64,000 nt of DNA from Cacajao melanocephalus (Eukaryota; Chordata; Mammalia; Primates; Pitheciidae): NCBI GenBank assembly GCA_963573385.1, contig CAUYLG010041594.1:1-64000 (forward strand), written 5' to 3'. A program made the translations under genes and the position numbers. The notes beneath the pieces are model-generated. The model saw only the letters and a program-made list of their open reading frames with translations. It was not told the DNA's origin and searched no databases. Shown here one piece after another: positions 21,410-32,796 of the stretch (its first letter is position 1; each line of letters starts with the position of its first letter).

Positions 21410-21417
21410 TGTGTAAG
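21251..21417. repeat. (CA)n(TA)n microsatellite with inverted unique arms
   Basis: A (CA)n run near 21340-21368 passes directly into about 40 bases of (TA)n. 'cttacacagtatatata' starting at 21285 is the reverse complement of the sequence ending at 21417. The arms enclose the microsatellite and could pair. Confidence 0.9.
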
Positions 21418-21434
21418 TCTTTGGCAACTATTAA

Positions 21435-21498
21435 CAGTGCTATAGCTAACTTTTACTGAAGACTTACTATGAACCAGGTAATATATACATATATATAC

Positions 21499-21534
<36 letters not shown>

Positions 21535-21855
21535 TAGCACACACAAGCACACATATATGTATGTGTATGTGCGCGAGTGTGTGTGTATATATATATACAT
21601 GTGTATATGTATGTGTGTGTATATATAAATATATGTGGGTGTGTGTATCTCAAGACTGTATATAATGCTTTCATTTCATTCTCATAACAACTGTAGGAGC
21701 TTTATTACTGTTATTTTTGTGCCTTTTATATACATAAAACCAAGGCACAGATTTAAGTAATTGCTTACAGTCACACAGCCATGAGGTTGCAAACATGGAA
21801 TTCCAACCCCAGAATTTGTATTCCAGAGCCTAGTTTCTTAAGCAGAATGCTTTAT
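21435..21855 (-). repeat. MIR split by microsatellite expansion
   Basis: Antisense MIR. Its 3' end ('taacttttactgaagactta', 21449-21468, to 'ccaggta') is separated from the rest ('tttcattctcataacaactg', 'ccaaggcacagatttaagta', 'gtcacacagccatgagg') by a TA/CA/TG microsatellite at 21480-21650. The microsatellite sits where the MIR has 'tttacatatatta', a natural seed for TA growth. Confidence 0.8.
21480..21650. repeat. TA/CA/TG microsatellite inside a MIR
   Basis: Runs of TATACA, (AC)n, (TGTA)n and (GT)n with interruptions. Both flanks are parts of one antisense MIR. Confidence 0.9.
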
Positions 21856-23847
21856 CTCAGTTTCTACAAAGCCACATGCTCAACCTAGAAGAAATAGTCA
21901 TTTATGGCAGAAAACAAGAAAAGGTTGCAGGATCCAGGATTATACATGGATGCCTTTGGCAAACTGGTCATTTTTTCAGGTACCTTGTAGCCACCTCTCT
22001 CCCTCTCCTGAATGGAATGTTTGCTCTGCTAGATGTGGGCTAGGCTATATAAATACATGTTGATTTGTAGGGGCTTTTCTGGGGTGCGGGGCAAGTGAGG
22101 TGCAGAGTAACTCAAGAATCAAACTGGCATAACCACATTCCATGTTCAGAGAGAGTACCTGATCAGTAAAACCATAAGGGATGCTTTCTTCACAAAAGGA
22201 AATATTTAGCAACATTTTCCCTTTTCAATTTAATATGCAAGTAGCATTTGATTCCCGGGGCATTTTTATTTCTAACTAGAGCTCTGAAATGCAATCCAAT
22301 TAGTAGCAATGCCTCCAAAGTCGAGCTTTCCTCTCTCAGGGAATGGAGGGGCCAGTAGTAAACACTTCCTGTCTGTTGTCCCCCACTTGCCGTACACTGA
22401 CTGCAGTTGTTTCACCTTGTCCCTCCTTGTCCCAAATAGCCCAGCAGTACAAAGAATATAATCTTACTTCTTGCCACACCTTGCATTTTGTTCCTTTTTT
22501 CTTCTTCCTGGTAAGGTTGAAAAACAAAGCATTTCAATGTGGTTATTCTCTCCTGTGGTTGGAGGCCAGCCCTGAGATTTCAAAGAAACCTCCTTTGTTC
22601 AAGATTTAAGAAAACAATTACTGCACAGCAAACATTGATATGACTTTTAATGGCCATTTACCTGATTAATATCCTTTCATGCTACAAGGCAGCATGAGAC
22701 ACTGTGCTTTAATGAAAGCCAACAACAAAGCCTGGACCAGGTGTGTTACCAAGAAACAATCTCTTGTGTGATTTAATTAGTCAAAACATTGCATGGCACA
22801 ATTATAAGCAACCTTGCAGAAGTGGCAGTGTTATGGAGGAGCCCTCTGCAATAAATTGGTTTTTAAAAGAAAGACATCATGATTTAATAACTGTGCATCT
22901 GTAGTGAAAGAAGAAACCCCTCTTTAATTGGGAGCAAGAAGGAAAAAAAAATAACATGCTAATCACGATTTTTAGATCTTCCTCCACCTTCTCTAATCTC
23001 TAATTGGGTACAAAAAAAGCTTTCAACAGTTTCCAGGAGGACTCGAAAATGATTTTTTTCCTATTATGTTTCTTTGTTTCTTCTGTTCCTTGAGCTACTT
23101 AGTATCATCTTTGAAACTGGTATTCAATTGGCATTGCAATTTTGGAGAAAACCTGGAATAACCCCATCTGATCAGGCTGAATGCAGGACATCCTGCATTT
23201 TTAAGAGTTGCCTTTGTTGTAGTGTTTCATTTAAAAGAAATGGGAGTTCTGATGGTTTGATGGGGCCTTTTTTTTTTTTTTAATCCTCATGGCTTGGTTT
23301 AATGATGTGTCAACCTGCCACAGAAAGATTGACTGGCATAATGCTTATTACTTAAGATAAAGATAGATTTCTTGTGTGATGTGGGAGCTTTACAATAGAT
23401 AGGGTCTTATCAGGGAAAGTCTGCCTAACCCAGGTAGGATTTGTGACTGACTTCTACATTTCAGTTCTCTATGCTTCTACTTAAATTAAGGAGACAAGCA
23501 TTCAATGTAGAGAGAGAGAAATACAGATTTGAGAACCAAAATTGAAACTTCTCTTCCCTGTCTAGCTCTTGTGTCAATGTCTGGGGTGAGTTTGTATACA
23601 CTGAGGACATGAAATTCCTTGAGTACAGGAAATTGAACATCAAATAGTTCCAGAGGGTCCTTTATCTCTAAGGTTACTGGGCAATGCAGAGGTGGAAACA
23701 CTTTGAAGGCCTATACTCTGTAAAGATCTCTTAACGTGTAAGATGTTATCTAGAATTGAGAATCTCCATCTGGTTTTGGGTTTTTGCTACTTCAGGCCAG
23801 TGATGAGTTAGAGAGAGACAAGGTATTGGCAGTAGTACTTGTCAGAC
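21856..23847. other. repeat-free unique DNA, candidate conserved noncoding element
   Basis: About 2 kb without a repeat that I recognise, flanked by old repeats. From about 22600 to 23040 it is dense in homeodomain-type TAAT/ATTA words ('gatttaattagtc', 'ctctttaattggg', 'catgctaatcacg', 'tctctaattgggt'). That texture is common in developmental enhancers, but conservation is not shown here. Confidence 0.4.
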
Positions 23848-24055
23848 TCAGGAGTTTGTGAAGCATGTCCTGCTGTAGGCTGTTTTTGTAAATAATGTGT
23901 TATTGGAACTAAGTCACACCCATTCATTTCCCTGTTTTTAGTATTGTGTTAAAATGGCAGAGTTGAATGATTTTCACAGGGACCATCTGGTTCACAAAAC
24001 CTAAGATATTTACTACTTAGACCCTTATGAAAAAGTTTACCGATTCCTATAATTT
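23848..24055 (+). mobile_element. hAT-Charlie-like nonautonomous DNA transposon remnant
   Basis: 'ggctgtttttgtaaataatg', 'ttattggaactaagtcacac', 'aatggcagagttgaatgat', 'taagatatttactacttaga' and the end 'aaaaagtttaccgattcct' follow the order of a well-known hAT-group MER element. The 5' terminal inverted repeat is decayed. Subfamily not assigned. Confidence 0.65.
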
Positions 24056-25920
24056 GTCAGAGATGATTTTTGATGAACAATCTTTGCTTTTGAGGCCTGT
24101 TAGGTGGGATTGACCCAAGAGGGATCCTCTTTCCCTATTTCTCATTGTCCAAGTGTCTTAGGTTGAGAAGAAAAGATTGGATTGGGATTTGAACAGTAGG
24201 TGCTTAGTCTACCTCAACACATGGAGAGGCCATTTCAAGGTTGGAGGTGGGGTTCTGATGTATTTTTGAGTCCAGTTGGAGGTGTTGAGCTTTTGGAAAA
24301 CTATGGAATCGTGGAATGGATCAGTAGATTACAGTCTCTGACTACAAAGCCATATATACTCTAAGATCTTTTTGTGGATAAAATATGTATGCCTCGCATA
24401 TATAATCTTTTTTATATGTAACTTTTTGATTTTAAAAGAAATATATGAATTCATTTGCTAACAATATTTGAACAGTAAAGGTAAGGCTAATGACCAAGGA
24501 TACTATTCAAAATACCTAACAACAGTTCCACATGTGATATGGCCAATCTGGTGGATGCCAGCCGTAAAGGATGAGTGCTGCCTAATGGCCTGTCCCAGTG
24601 CTGTGTGTTCTCAGCTAATGGCCCCTTGGACCATTTATTCCTGACTTCCTTCCATTTCGTTCCCATTCCTGTTGTTCTTGGTCTGGTATATAACTCTCAG
24701 GAGAGTGTTATACACTTGTATGTCGGCGCCCAGTGAATTTGGAGTATTTTGGGGATGATTTTTATATCAATGGTTTTATAGTGCAAGTGGTCATTTCTAA
24801 AGTTGTTTCTTTTTAGCACATCTTTCAGTACTGATACAGATAGAGCTACCTCATTCCTTTTATATGCTGCATGATACAGCGAAGTATAGGTGTTCTAAAA
24901 TATCTATAAGAGAAGTTTTTATAATGAATGTAGATGTTGTTATTAATAAAACACCAGTTCATTTAAAGTGCCACTAAATTCAGGACCTATTTTAGCACAT
25001 GGAAGTAAAAATATAGCAGCTATCATGAGGACCTCAGAAAGGTTCCCTGTTAAAAAGAACTACAGAAAACAACAACAAAAGTGTGTATATTCATGTACTT
25101 TCATGATTGGACATTGAAAAAAATCTTTAGAAAGATTCAGAAAGAAAATATGGAAACTAGTAAAGTCATTGTCTTTATGGAATGAACTGGAGATGAGGAT
25201 AAATAGGAGAAAATTTGGGAGTAAATTTAGAGTTTAGAATCATGGAACTACATTATTTGTTTAAAATAATAAAATAAAATAAAAATAACCAAAGCAGAAG
25301 GAATGGTCTTGGTGATTGGTGTTGGGATTTCCTGGTCAAGTCTGTGACCCTGAACAATTGTTCTCCTATCAGACCAAATAACTGAGTATTTAAATTACTA
25401 TCAACAACCTCAAGGGAGGACTGGGGCTTTCCTGAAATAAACTGCAGATTGAAAAACTTTTCCTGAAAAAACTAAAAACATAGACCCACTAAATTAAAAT
25501 CATTTCACTGAAATTTAAACAACTAATCCCCATGGTGCACAGCCCAGCAAACAGCAGCTGCTGCTCCTTGGGTCCCTCCCCTTCCCAGCCTGTGTTTGAC
25601 CTGTGAGTCCCAGAGGTCATTTGCTCAGATCTACCTCCCCTAACCCTTCTGGCCTGTGAGTGGCAGGGGATGGGGTAGCAGCTGTTCTGAGAGGCAATGG
25701 GCCCAGATGCCAAGGCTAGGACCTGAGGCATCAGCCCCACCCACTTCTAAACAGTAGGGTTGAGGAAGAAGGAACTTCTGTCTTTTCCTTCATCTCTAGT
25801 GCCTATAAAGAAGCTAGAAAAACCTCCCAGTTGGGGTGAGAGAAGAAGATTTTTGAATGCATTTTCTTATCAAAGGGAATTTGTCCATACTAGCAGCTAG
25901 AGTTCTTCTTTTATTATCTC
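24056..25920. other. unannotated unique DNA
   Basis: A short (AAAAT)n-like run lies at about 25262-25287. Otherwise no repeat recognised. Confidence 0.5.
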
Positions 25921-25924
25921 ATAT

Positions 25925-26130
25925 AATGATAACACATATTTATTTAGCACTTACTATGTGCCAGGAAGTTTAGTAAGTGTAGGCTGTTGAATTATCATTG
26001 AGGTATATACTGGCACTATACCCACCTTGCAGATGCAGAAGATGAAGTGGTTAAAAAAAAATTACCCTGTTACTGGTGGTCAAGTTAAAATCTGAAATCC
26101 AGAGCTAGTGATTCTAACCACATTGTAATC
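25925..26130 (-). repeat. MIR
   Basis: Antisense MIR: 'agcacttactatgtgccagg' at its 3' end, then decayed core 'cagatgcagaagatgaagtg' and 'aaatctgaaatccagagct'. Confidence 0.8.
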
Positions 26131-26180
26131 ACGCCTTTCCTTGTATCCCGAAAGGTGACCTTCAGGTTTAGATGCTAGAA

Positions 26181-26532
26181 TAATATGGTTAGGCTTTGCT
26201 TCCCCACCCACATCTTATCTTGAATTGTAATCACCACGTGTTGAGGGTGAGAGGTGATTGGATCATGGGAGCAGTTTCCCCCATGCTGTTGTCCAGATAG
26301 TGAGTACATTCTCATGAGATCTGATGGTTTTATAGGGCAGATTTCCCTGCTCTTGCTCGCTCTTCTCTCTCCTGCTGTCATGTGAAGAAGGTATTTCCTT
26401 CCTCTTCCCCTTTTGCCATGATTGTAAGTTTCCTGAGGCCTCCCCAGCTGTGCAGAACTGTGAGTCAATTAAACCTCTTTCCTTCATAAATCACCCAGTC
26501 TCTGGTAGTATCTTTATAGCAGTGTGAGAATG
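26181..26532 (+). mobile_element. THE1/MSTA-like MaLR solo LTR
   Basis: Plus-strand LTR from 'taatatggttaggctttgc' to 'gaatgaacaaatgca'. Landmarks: 'atcttatcttgaattgtaat', 'catgagatctgatggtttta', 'cctgaggcctccccagctgt', 'taaacctctttccttcataa'. Imperfect 5-bp flanks 'tagaa' and 'cagaa'. No interior seen. Confidence 0.85.
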
Positions 26533-26729
26533 AACAAATGCACAGAACGAATACTCCTATTTGCCCAATAATGGATGAGATGCTCCAGAAATCTGCAATG
26601 GAAGTGGCCAAATATAAGTCTTAACCTCCATAATGATTGGTTTAAAACAATCATAACCATGGCATCTTGACTAAAAAATGTATACAGGGTCTTTTCTGTG
26701 CCAGGAACTGGAAAGGATAAAGAACTATA
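26533..26729. other. unannotated unique DNA
   Basis: Nothing recognised. Confidence 0.45.
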
Positions 26730-26950
26730 ATAACATCTAGTATGTACTGAACACTTACTTTGTACCAGATGCTGTTCTAAGATCTCTACTTATCACATTT
26801 ATCCGCAATAAGCCTATAGAAAGAGATCTATTATTTCTCCTATTGTATTGATGAGAAAACTGAGGCCTAGAGAGATAAAGAGTCCTACAGGTAAAAATTG
26901 GTGAGCTAGGATTCAAACCCAAGTCTTTTCTTATACGTTATACATTACAT
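26730..26950 (-). repeat. MIR
   Basis: Well-preserved antisense MIR: 'tgaacacttactttgtacca', 'gagaaaactgaggcctagag', 'ctaggattcaaacccaagtc'. Confidence 0.85.
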
Positions 26951-27600
26951 CATATTTAATGTCATGTCATATCATAACATACTGGTGTATAATACCAGCA
27001 TGGCTTTTCATTGCTGATATTAATATTGACCACTTGTTTAAGACAATGTCTGCTAGCTGTCTCCACTGCTTTTCCCTTTTCATGGTCTCTTCTTTGGAAT
27101 TCAGTCACTAAATCTAGCCCTCACTCAAAAGGAGGGGAATCAAACTCCACTCACTGGGTGGAATATATCTATATATCTAATTTGTAAATCTTCAGTAAGA
27201 ATGATTTTTCTTTCTCCCATGTATTTCATTCAAACATTTATTTATATCTATATGACTTATACATATTTATTTTTATACTTTGTGTTATAATTCAATATTA
27301 CATTGCTTTGCTGCTTAAATTGCCCAGGCATGGGACACTGAGAGCTCTTTCAAGTTGGCTGTTTTGTCTCTGACATGCCTTCATTCTTTTTGTTTGTTTG
27401 TTCATTTGAGCACTTTCTTATTTTCTGGCACTACAAGATAATCAAACTCATCTTGTATTTCTTTGTGCCCCATCTCTAGAATCAATCATTTTTCTGAGGA
27501 ACCCTGCTTACTTCAAATGAGGAATGGTATTTAGAAACCAAGGTCTGGACACACAGTGTGCTCATTGTTAACTGATGTGTCATTGTCATTGATTCTAGGC
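26951..27600. other. unannotated AT-rich DNA
   Basis: No repeat recognised. Confidence 0.45.
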
Positions 27601-27614
27601 CTTCTCAGTGGACA

Positions 27615-27768
27615 GTGGAAATATATATACATATATATATAATATACACAAATACACACACACACACACACACATATATATAGAGAGAGAGACACAGAGT
27701 TTTGCTCTTGTCACTCAGGCTGGAGTGCAATAGCATGATCTCAGTTGACTGTATATGTATATATGTCC
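27615..27768 (-). mobile_element. Alu 3'-end fragment with microsatellite tail, flanked by 12-nt direct repeats
   Basis: Bases 27691-27750 match the last 60 bases of an antisense Alu ('gagttttgctcttgtcac', 'caggctggagtgcaatagc'). The tail side (27620-27690) is now TA, (CA)n and (GA)n. 'tctcagtggaca' is at 27603-27614 and again at 27769-27780, consistent with target duplications of a strongly 5'-truncated insertion. Confidence 0.65.
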
Positions 27769-27780
27769 TCTCAGTGGACA

Positions 27781-28125
27781 TATTTATATAATATAAACAT
27801 ATATATTTATATATTATAAATATGTATATATATAAACATATATTATATATAATAATAAATATAATTATATAATTAATATAATTATATTTAATAAAATTAT
27901 ATTATAATTAATATATTAATTATTATTATAATTAATATACAATTAATATAATTATATTTAATATGAATCTTTATATATTAATATAATATCTTTATATTGA
28001 TTATCTCTAAATATATAATTATATATAAATATAAATATGAATATGTATGTATATATACATATATATACACATATATGTACATATACACACACACACATAT
28101 GTATATATACACATATATAGGGAGA
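27781..28125. repeat. very AT-rich tract with TATA/CATA runs
   Basis: About 340 bp of nearly pure A/T, dominated by 'attaatataattatattta'-like units, ending in TATG/CACA runs before an antisense Alu. It has multiple self-complementary words and is likely unstable. Confidence 0.9.
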
Positions 28126-28138
28126 GAAAAAAAGAGAG

Positions 28139-28420
28139 AGATGGAGTTTTTCTCTGTCACCCAAGCTGGAGTGCAATAGTGTGATCTTGGTTCACTGTAA
28201 CCTGCACCTCCTAAGTTCAAGTGTTTATCTTGCATAAGCCTCCCAAGTGGCTGGGATTATAGGAGCCCATCACCACGTCTGGCTAATTTTTTGTATTTTT
28301 AGTAGAGACAGGGTTTCACCATATTGGCTAGGCTAGTCTGGAACTCCTGACCTCAGATGATCCAGCTGCCTCAGTCTCCCAAAGTTCTGGGATTACAGGC
28401 CTGAGCCACGGTGCCCAGCC
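28139..28420 (-). mobile_element. AluS-like element, near full length
   Basis: Antisense dimeric Alu from the 3' end ('gatggagtttttctctgtc') to the 5' end ('gagccacggtgcccagcc'). Both arms and the A-rich linker ('ttttttgtatttttagtaga') are present. The tail has become (GA)n at 28122-28138. Confidence 0.93.
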
Positions 28421-28879
28421 ATATATTTGTATGTTAACCATTGTATACACACATCTATAGTAGTTTCTGTATCTATCTGCATGCACATTAAATTTACGTA
28501 AGTTTATACCAATGTCTCTGATGCTGATTCAGCACCATCAACTTAGTTCTAGTTTTCCTCCCTTGCTTATTTGCCAATTTCTTTGTGCATGAACAATCTG
28601 GCTCTTATTATCTATCATGTATTGAAATAGTTGTTCAAATACAGTGTACATACAGCTACAGAATCTCATGCCTCTGAAAGAAACAAATGACCAATGAGAG
28701 TGTAATGATTATATACAATTTTTTTTGTCCTTAGCCTTAGAGCTTCTCATTAACATACCAAAATACCATTTTTCTTAGTTACTTAAGTCAACACTGTACT
28801 CTTGTCAGGGATGAATGAGCTGAACCAGGAAGCAGGTACATTGTGTTTGACATTAATGCTGTCCACTGATTTTTTTAGT
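28421..28879. other. unannotated unique DNA
   Basis: Nothing recognised. Confidence 0.45.
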
Positions 28880-29240
28880 TCTCTTCTTTTGGGTATATGG
28901 GAGGTTTGAACTTACTTGCCTTCTCCAGATTAGATAAGAACATGTTATTTGCTTTGCCCAATGAAATGCTAGAGAAGGTGACACATGTTGCTTTCAGGAA
29001 GAAGGATTTGATTGTTTGCTCTGAGATTCTTCAGCCAGCCCTCTCTTCCCTTGTCTTGGCAATTATGGAAGCATAAGTTGTAATAAAAGTTTGAGCTGAC
29101 TCATTGCATAGAAGGCAGCAGACTAGGAGAATCATCTAGACTTATAGTGGATTTTACATGAGAATTAAACATTTACTGTTTTAAGCTCCTGAGATTTTGG
29201 AATTATTTGTTACTGTGGGATAAATATGATATTGCCTGAC
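28880..29240 (+). mobile_element. MLT1-like MaLR LTR remnant
   Basis: The 3' part ('gagaattaaacatttactg', 'aagctcctgagattttggaa', 'ttatttgttactgtgggat') matches the conserved 3' end of MLT1-type LTRs. The 5' half is divergent and the boundaries are approximate. Confidence 0.65.
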
Positions 29241-29595
29241 ACATAAATAAATATAATAATTAACAATAATAAAATAGAAAAAGTAAATTCCAGCATATCT
29301 TGCAAGGAAAATTAGTAGTTCTTAAAGTTATCTGTGTCCACAAATCCATTTAGAGATATAATGAACACCATTAGCTATCTGCATCCAAATGTAGAAAGGC
29401 ATATATACACAATAGTTCACATTACTTTTCATCCGGGTGCATGGACTCTCTGAAGCCTGTCTAGATCACATGGCCCATCTCAAACAGGTAGCTGATATTC
29501 ATATTCACTGATAGCCACCATGTGAGAATGCAGGCTTAAGATTCAAGGCATTAACTTTTGCTATTAATATTTAGGTTGATTCATGCAGGTGGAGG
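29241..29595. other. unannotated unique DNA
   Basis: Nothing recognised. Confidence 0.45.
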
Positions 29596-29599
29596 CCTC

Positions 29600-29690
29600 T
29601 GAGAGAGTTTCTTGGAGGAGGTGCTATTTAGGCTGAACCTTAAAGGAATGGCAAGAGAGTGTGAGAATCAGATTTCGGGTGGAGGTCATT
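29600..29690 (+). repeat. L2 fragment
   Basis: 'ggaggaggtgctatttaggc' and 'tgaaccttaaaggaatggc' correspond to the L2 segment 'gaggtgacatttgagctgag' and on. Confidence 0.5.
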
Positions 29691-31790
29691 TAAGGTTAGG
29701 AGAGGTCTTTAATCTTGGGGAAATCTTATTGCATATAACACCATTTATACTTCTCTATAAATACAATGCTTGTCCTATTAAATCTCTTTTTACTCTTTTA
29801 GGGAGGTAAGACAGAAACCTAACCCTGATTAGATAAGTTGAGCAAGGCTTTGAGGATCTTGAAGGTGGTTGCAAGCTCTGATGCCTTCAGTTCGCAGCAG
29901 GTTAACTCAGTGAGTGAAGTGAGCCAAGTGGGGTACAATAGGGAGTGGCGTGGACAGTGGTGAACTGAAGAGCATATGGGCCAACCCAAATGAACAGTTG
30001 CTATTTATCTTCACTGACAGCTGCCATGTAGGAATTTGAGTTCAGTGTTCCACAATTCCAATTTGTCAAGGGAAAATGTAAATCCATGGGAACTGTGTGT
30101 GTATGTGTGTGTGTGTGAACTACTCTGATTTTTTAAAAACAGACAAAACCAGAGAAGGTGGCAATCAGAACCACTGTGTACAACTTCATAAGTTTTATTT
30201 TGGCTGAAGATCCCAGAGTAGATCTAGGTCTACCCAGAGGAAGGGATGTCCTTTTATAATTCATATGCAGGTGCACAGAGGGCTTTGGAAGCCCTGACTA
30301 GGCCATACCCACCTGTAGGCCCCCAATTTGAAGCCCTGGGTTGGAGGCAGCTTGTTTTGTCTGTTCCCAGCAGGCCTTTCTGTAAGCTAGTGTGAATAGC
30401 TTACAAATTACACTCAGTTCAAGGCAATCAACCTTCTAACCTGTGTGTAAATCCCTGGTTTCCCCATGGCTGGCATTCAGGCCTACAGTGAGTAAGAAAG
30501 GTATTGGTTAGCATTATGAATTTGGTCCTTGGATACTTGTAAATAGGTGTACGTACGTGGCGCTTTTTACCTGTTTTTATGAACTACAGCATTACCTGAT
30601 TTTCGAGGAAGCCTTGCAGATCTAATCATGAGATTCTTGTAAATCCAAAGGATGGAATGAAAACAAAAGCAGAGTAAAATTATGTGTTATGTACACTTTC
30701 TGCACTGCACACATAATACTAGTAATTTGGAGAGCAGCAAGTGTCTAAGCTGTCATTAGGGGCACTAATATATTTTCCTAGCATGGTTTCATATACTAGT
30801 TATTCATTCCATGAACTGTTCCTTGATGTACTTTTCTGTGTTTATTTCCTCCTCTTGAATTGTACAGCTTCCAGGGCAACAAAAATGAGTAGAAAAGTGT
30901 TTTGGATTTCCTTACTCAAGCAACACATGTGCATTCTTCCTGCAGGGCCTCTGAGAAATGTAATCAAGCCAAGCTTTCAGAGGGAATGGTGAACCCCGAA
31001 ATACATACACTCTCCTCTACGGGAAAAGAAAAGAATTTTCTGGACTGAAGAGTATGAGTGTGGTTGCAGATCTGCTTCATGGTCTTATGGGGCCTCAAGA
31101 TTTCACTTGAGGCAGTGAGTATCAGTTGATTTCTAGCTGGTCATGGTGGATCAAACAAAACATATACTGAGTAGAAATGGGGCCAATGGCTGAGAAATAA
31201 TTCAGACATTTCAAGAATGCTCAAGCTGTATTCATGGAGCACACAAGAAAGAAATGTGAAGAAGTAATGTTCCTATTTTAAAGAAATATTTTCAAATACA
31301 TTTCCTAGTAAGGTTTTTTCTTTTCTTCATTTCTTCTTCTTTTGTTTTTCATTATTTTCTTTGGCTTTTATTAGGTTCTGCCTTTGCAGTTCCAACGCTC
31401 CTTCTTCACCCATTTCCCATGGGAGTTAGTGTGAATTTTAATGTGCCACAAGGGGGCCAAGCTCCAAAAAAGGAAAGGAAATGAAAGAAAAGAAAAAGGA
31501 CCCATTAGAAAGCTAATGAGCTTCCTCAGTTTGTGATTTTTTTTTTCCTCTCTGGCCTTGCACAGAATCAGAAGGAGAGAGAAGGAAATTGTGTATACTG
31601 TTCATTGCTGTTAGGAAATCTGTTCCATGGTATGCAGGTGGAAGGCATTAAAGGATAATGTGGATAGTTATTGTCCAGAATTTAGTGGACATTGAAAAAT
31701 TTAGTAGATCTCAACTTTATGTTAAAAGTTATCTGAAGATCTTGATTTAGTAGGCCTTGGTAGGGTCTAGGCCTCTGCAGCCTTTTTCTG
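29691..31790. other. unannotated unique DNA
   Basis: About 2.1 kb with only a short (GT)n at 30098-30118 and a T-rich stretch near 31315-31375. 'gccacaagggggcca' at 31445-31459 resembles a CTCF core. No gene recognised. Confidence 0.45.
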
Positions 31791-31792
31791 AT

Positions 31793-32058
31793 TTGTTTTG
31801 TTTAGTTTTTATGAGACAGAGTCTCACTCTGTCACCCAGGCTGGAGTGCAGTGGCTCTCTGCAACCTTGGCCACCCAGGTTCAAGTGATTCTCCTACCTC
31901 AGCCTCCTGTGTAGCTGAGACTACAGGTTCATGCCACCACACTTGGTTAATTTTTGTATTTTTAGTAGAGGCTGGGTTTCACCTTGTTGCTCAGGCTGAT
32001 AACTCCTGAGATCAAGCAATCCACCTCCCTGGCTTCACAAATTGCTGGGATAATAGGT
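31793..32058 (-). mobile_element. AluJ/S-like element, 5' end decayed
   Basis: Antisense Alu from a T-rich tail (31793-31814) through 'gagacagagtctcactctgt', the linker 'tttttgtatttttagtagag', to a decayed left arm ending near 'ttgctgggataatagg'. Several small deletions. Confidence 0.9.
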
Positions 32059-32405
32059 ATTAATTTTTTTAAATGTTCAAAGGCTATTCTAACATATAGC
32101 CTAATAAGGAAATGTATGTTTGTTAAATGGCAAGATAATTGAATTAACGAAAGAGTAAAAGTACAACTAGACTAAGAAGCAATTGTATTAGATTGAGATA
32201 AAAATTTTTAATATTGCAGTGTGAAACTGAATTGGAAGAATTTCTTTTCCACTGACATATTGGCAATTTTGGTTGTGCTAGGGCACATGGAGTTCAACTA
32301 CTTTTGGTGAATGATTAGTAGGGTAGATCGTAGGTGGGTGCATGCTGTACCACGTCTTTTACTCATTTAATAAATATGTCATGTGATTCCCTTGAGCAGC
32401 TATAG
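32059..32405. other. unannotated unique DNA
   Basis: Nothing recognised. Confidence 0.4.
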
Positions 32406-32410
32406 AAAAT

Positions 32411-32450
32411 ACACACACGCACACACGCACACAAAACACACACACATTCA
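32411..32450 (+). repeat. impure (AC)n microsatellite
   Basis: AC units interrupted by G and by AAAACA. Confidence 0.9.
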
Positions 32451-32462
32451 AACTGTCAAATT

Positions 32463-32796
32463 GTGATGATTAATTATATATGTCAACTTAACTGGGCTAA
32501 GTGATGCTTAGATAGCTGGTACAGCATTATTTTGGGGTGTGTCTCTAAAGTGTTTGAGGAAGAGGTTAGCATTTGGCTCAGCAGACTGAATCCACCCTCA
32601 TCAGAGTGGTAGGCATCATCCAACTTGTTGAGGACCCGAATAGAACAAAAAAATAGAGGAAAGGTTAATTCTCTTTGCATTCTTAACTGGGACCTCTCTC
32701 TTCTGCTGCTTTGGGACATTGGGTGGAGCTCCTGGTTCTCTGTCCTTCCCATCCCTGGTTCTCAGACCTATGGCTACTATACTACTCACAAGAAAA
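32463..32796 (+). mobile_element. MLT2-like ERVL LTR, 3' end missing
   Basis: Landmarks in order: 'tgatgattaattatatatgt', 'caacttaactgggctaagtg', 'ggggtgtgtctctaaagtgt', 'agaggttagcatttggctc', 'gcatcatccaacttgttgag', 'gacccgaatagaacaaaaa'. This is the 5' two thirds of an MLT2-type LTR. The expected AATAAA-containing 3' part is absent, and the next bases belong to an old L1. Confidence 0.7.

Noticed and set aside
31445..31459. 'gccacaagggggcca' as a CTCF site
   Set aside because: One core base is disfavoured and there is no supporting context. Weaker than the 62802 site.
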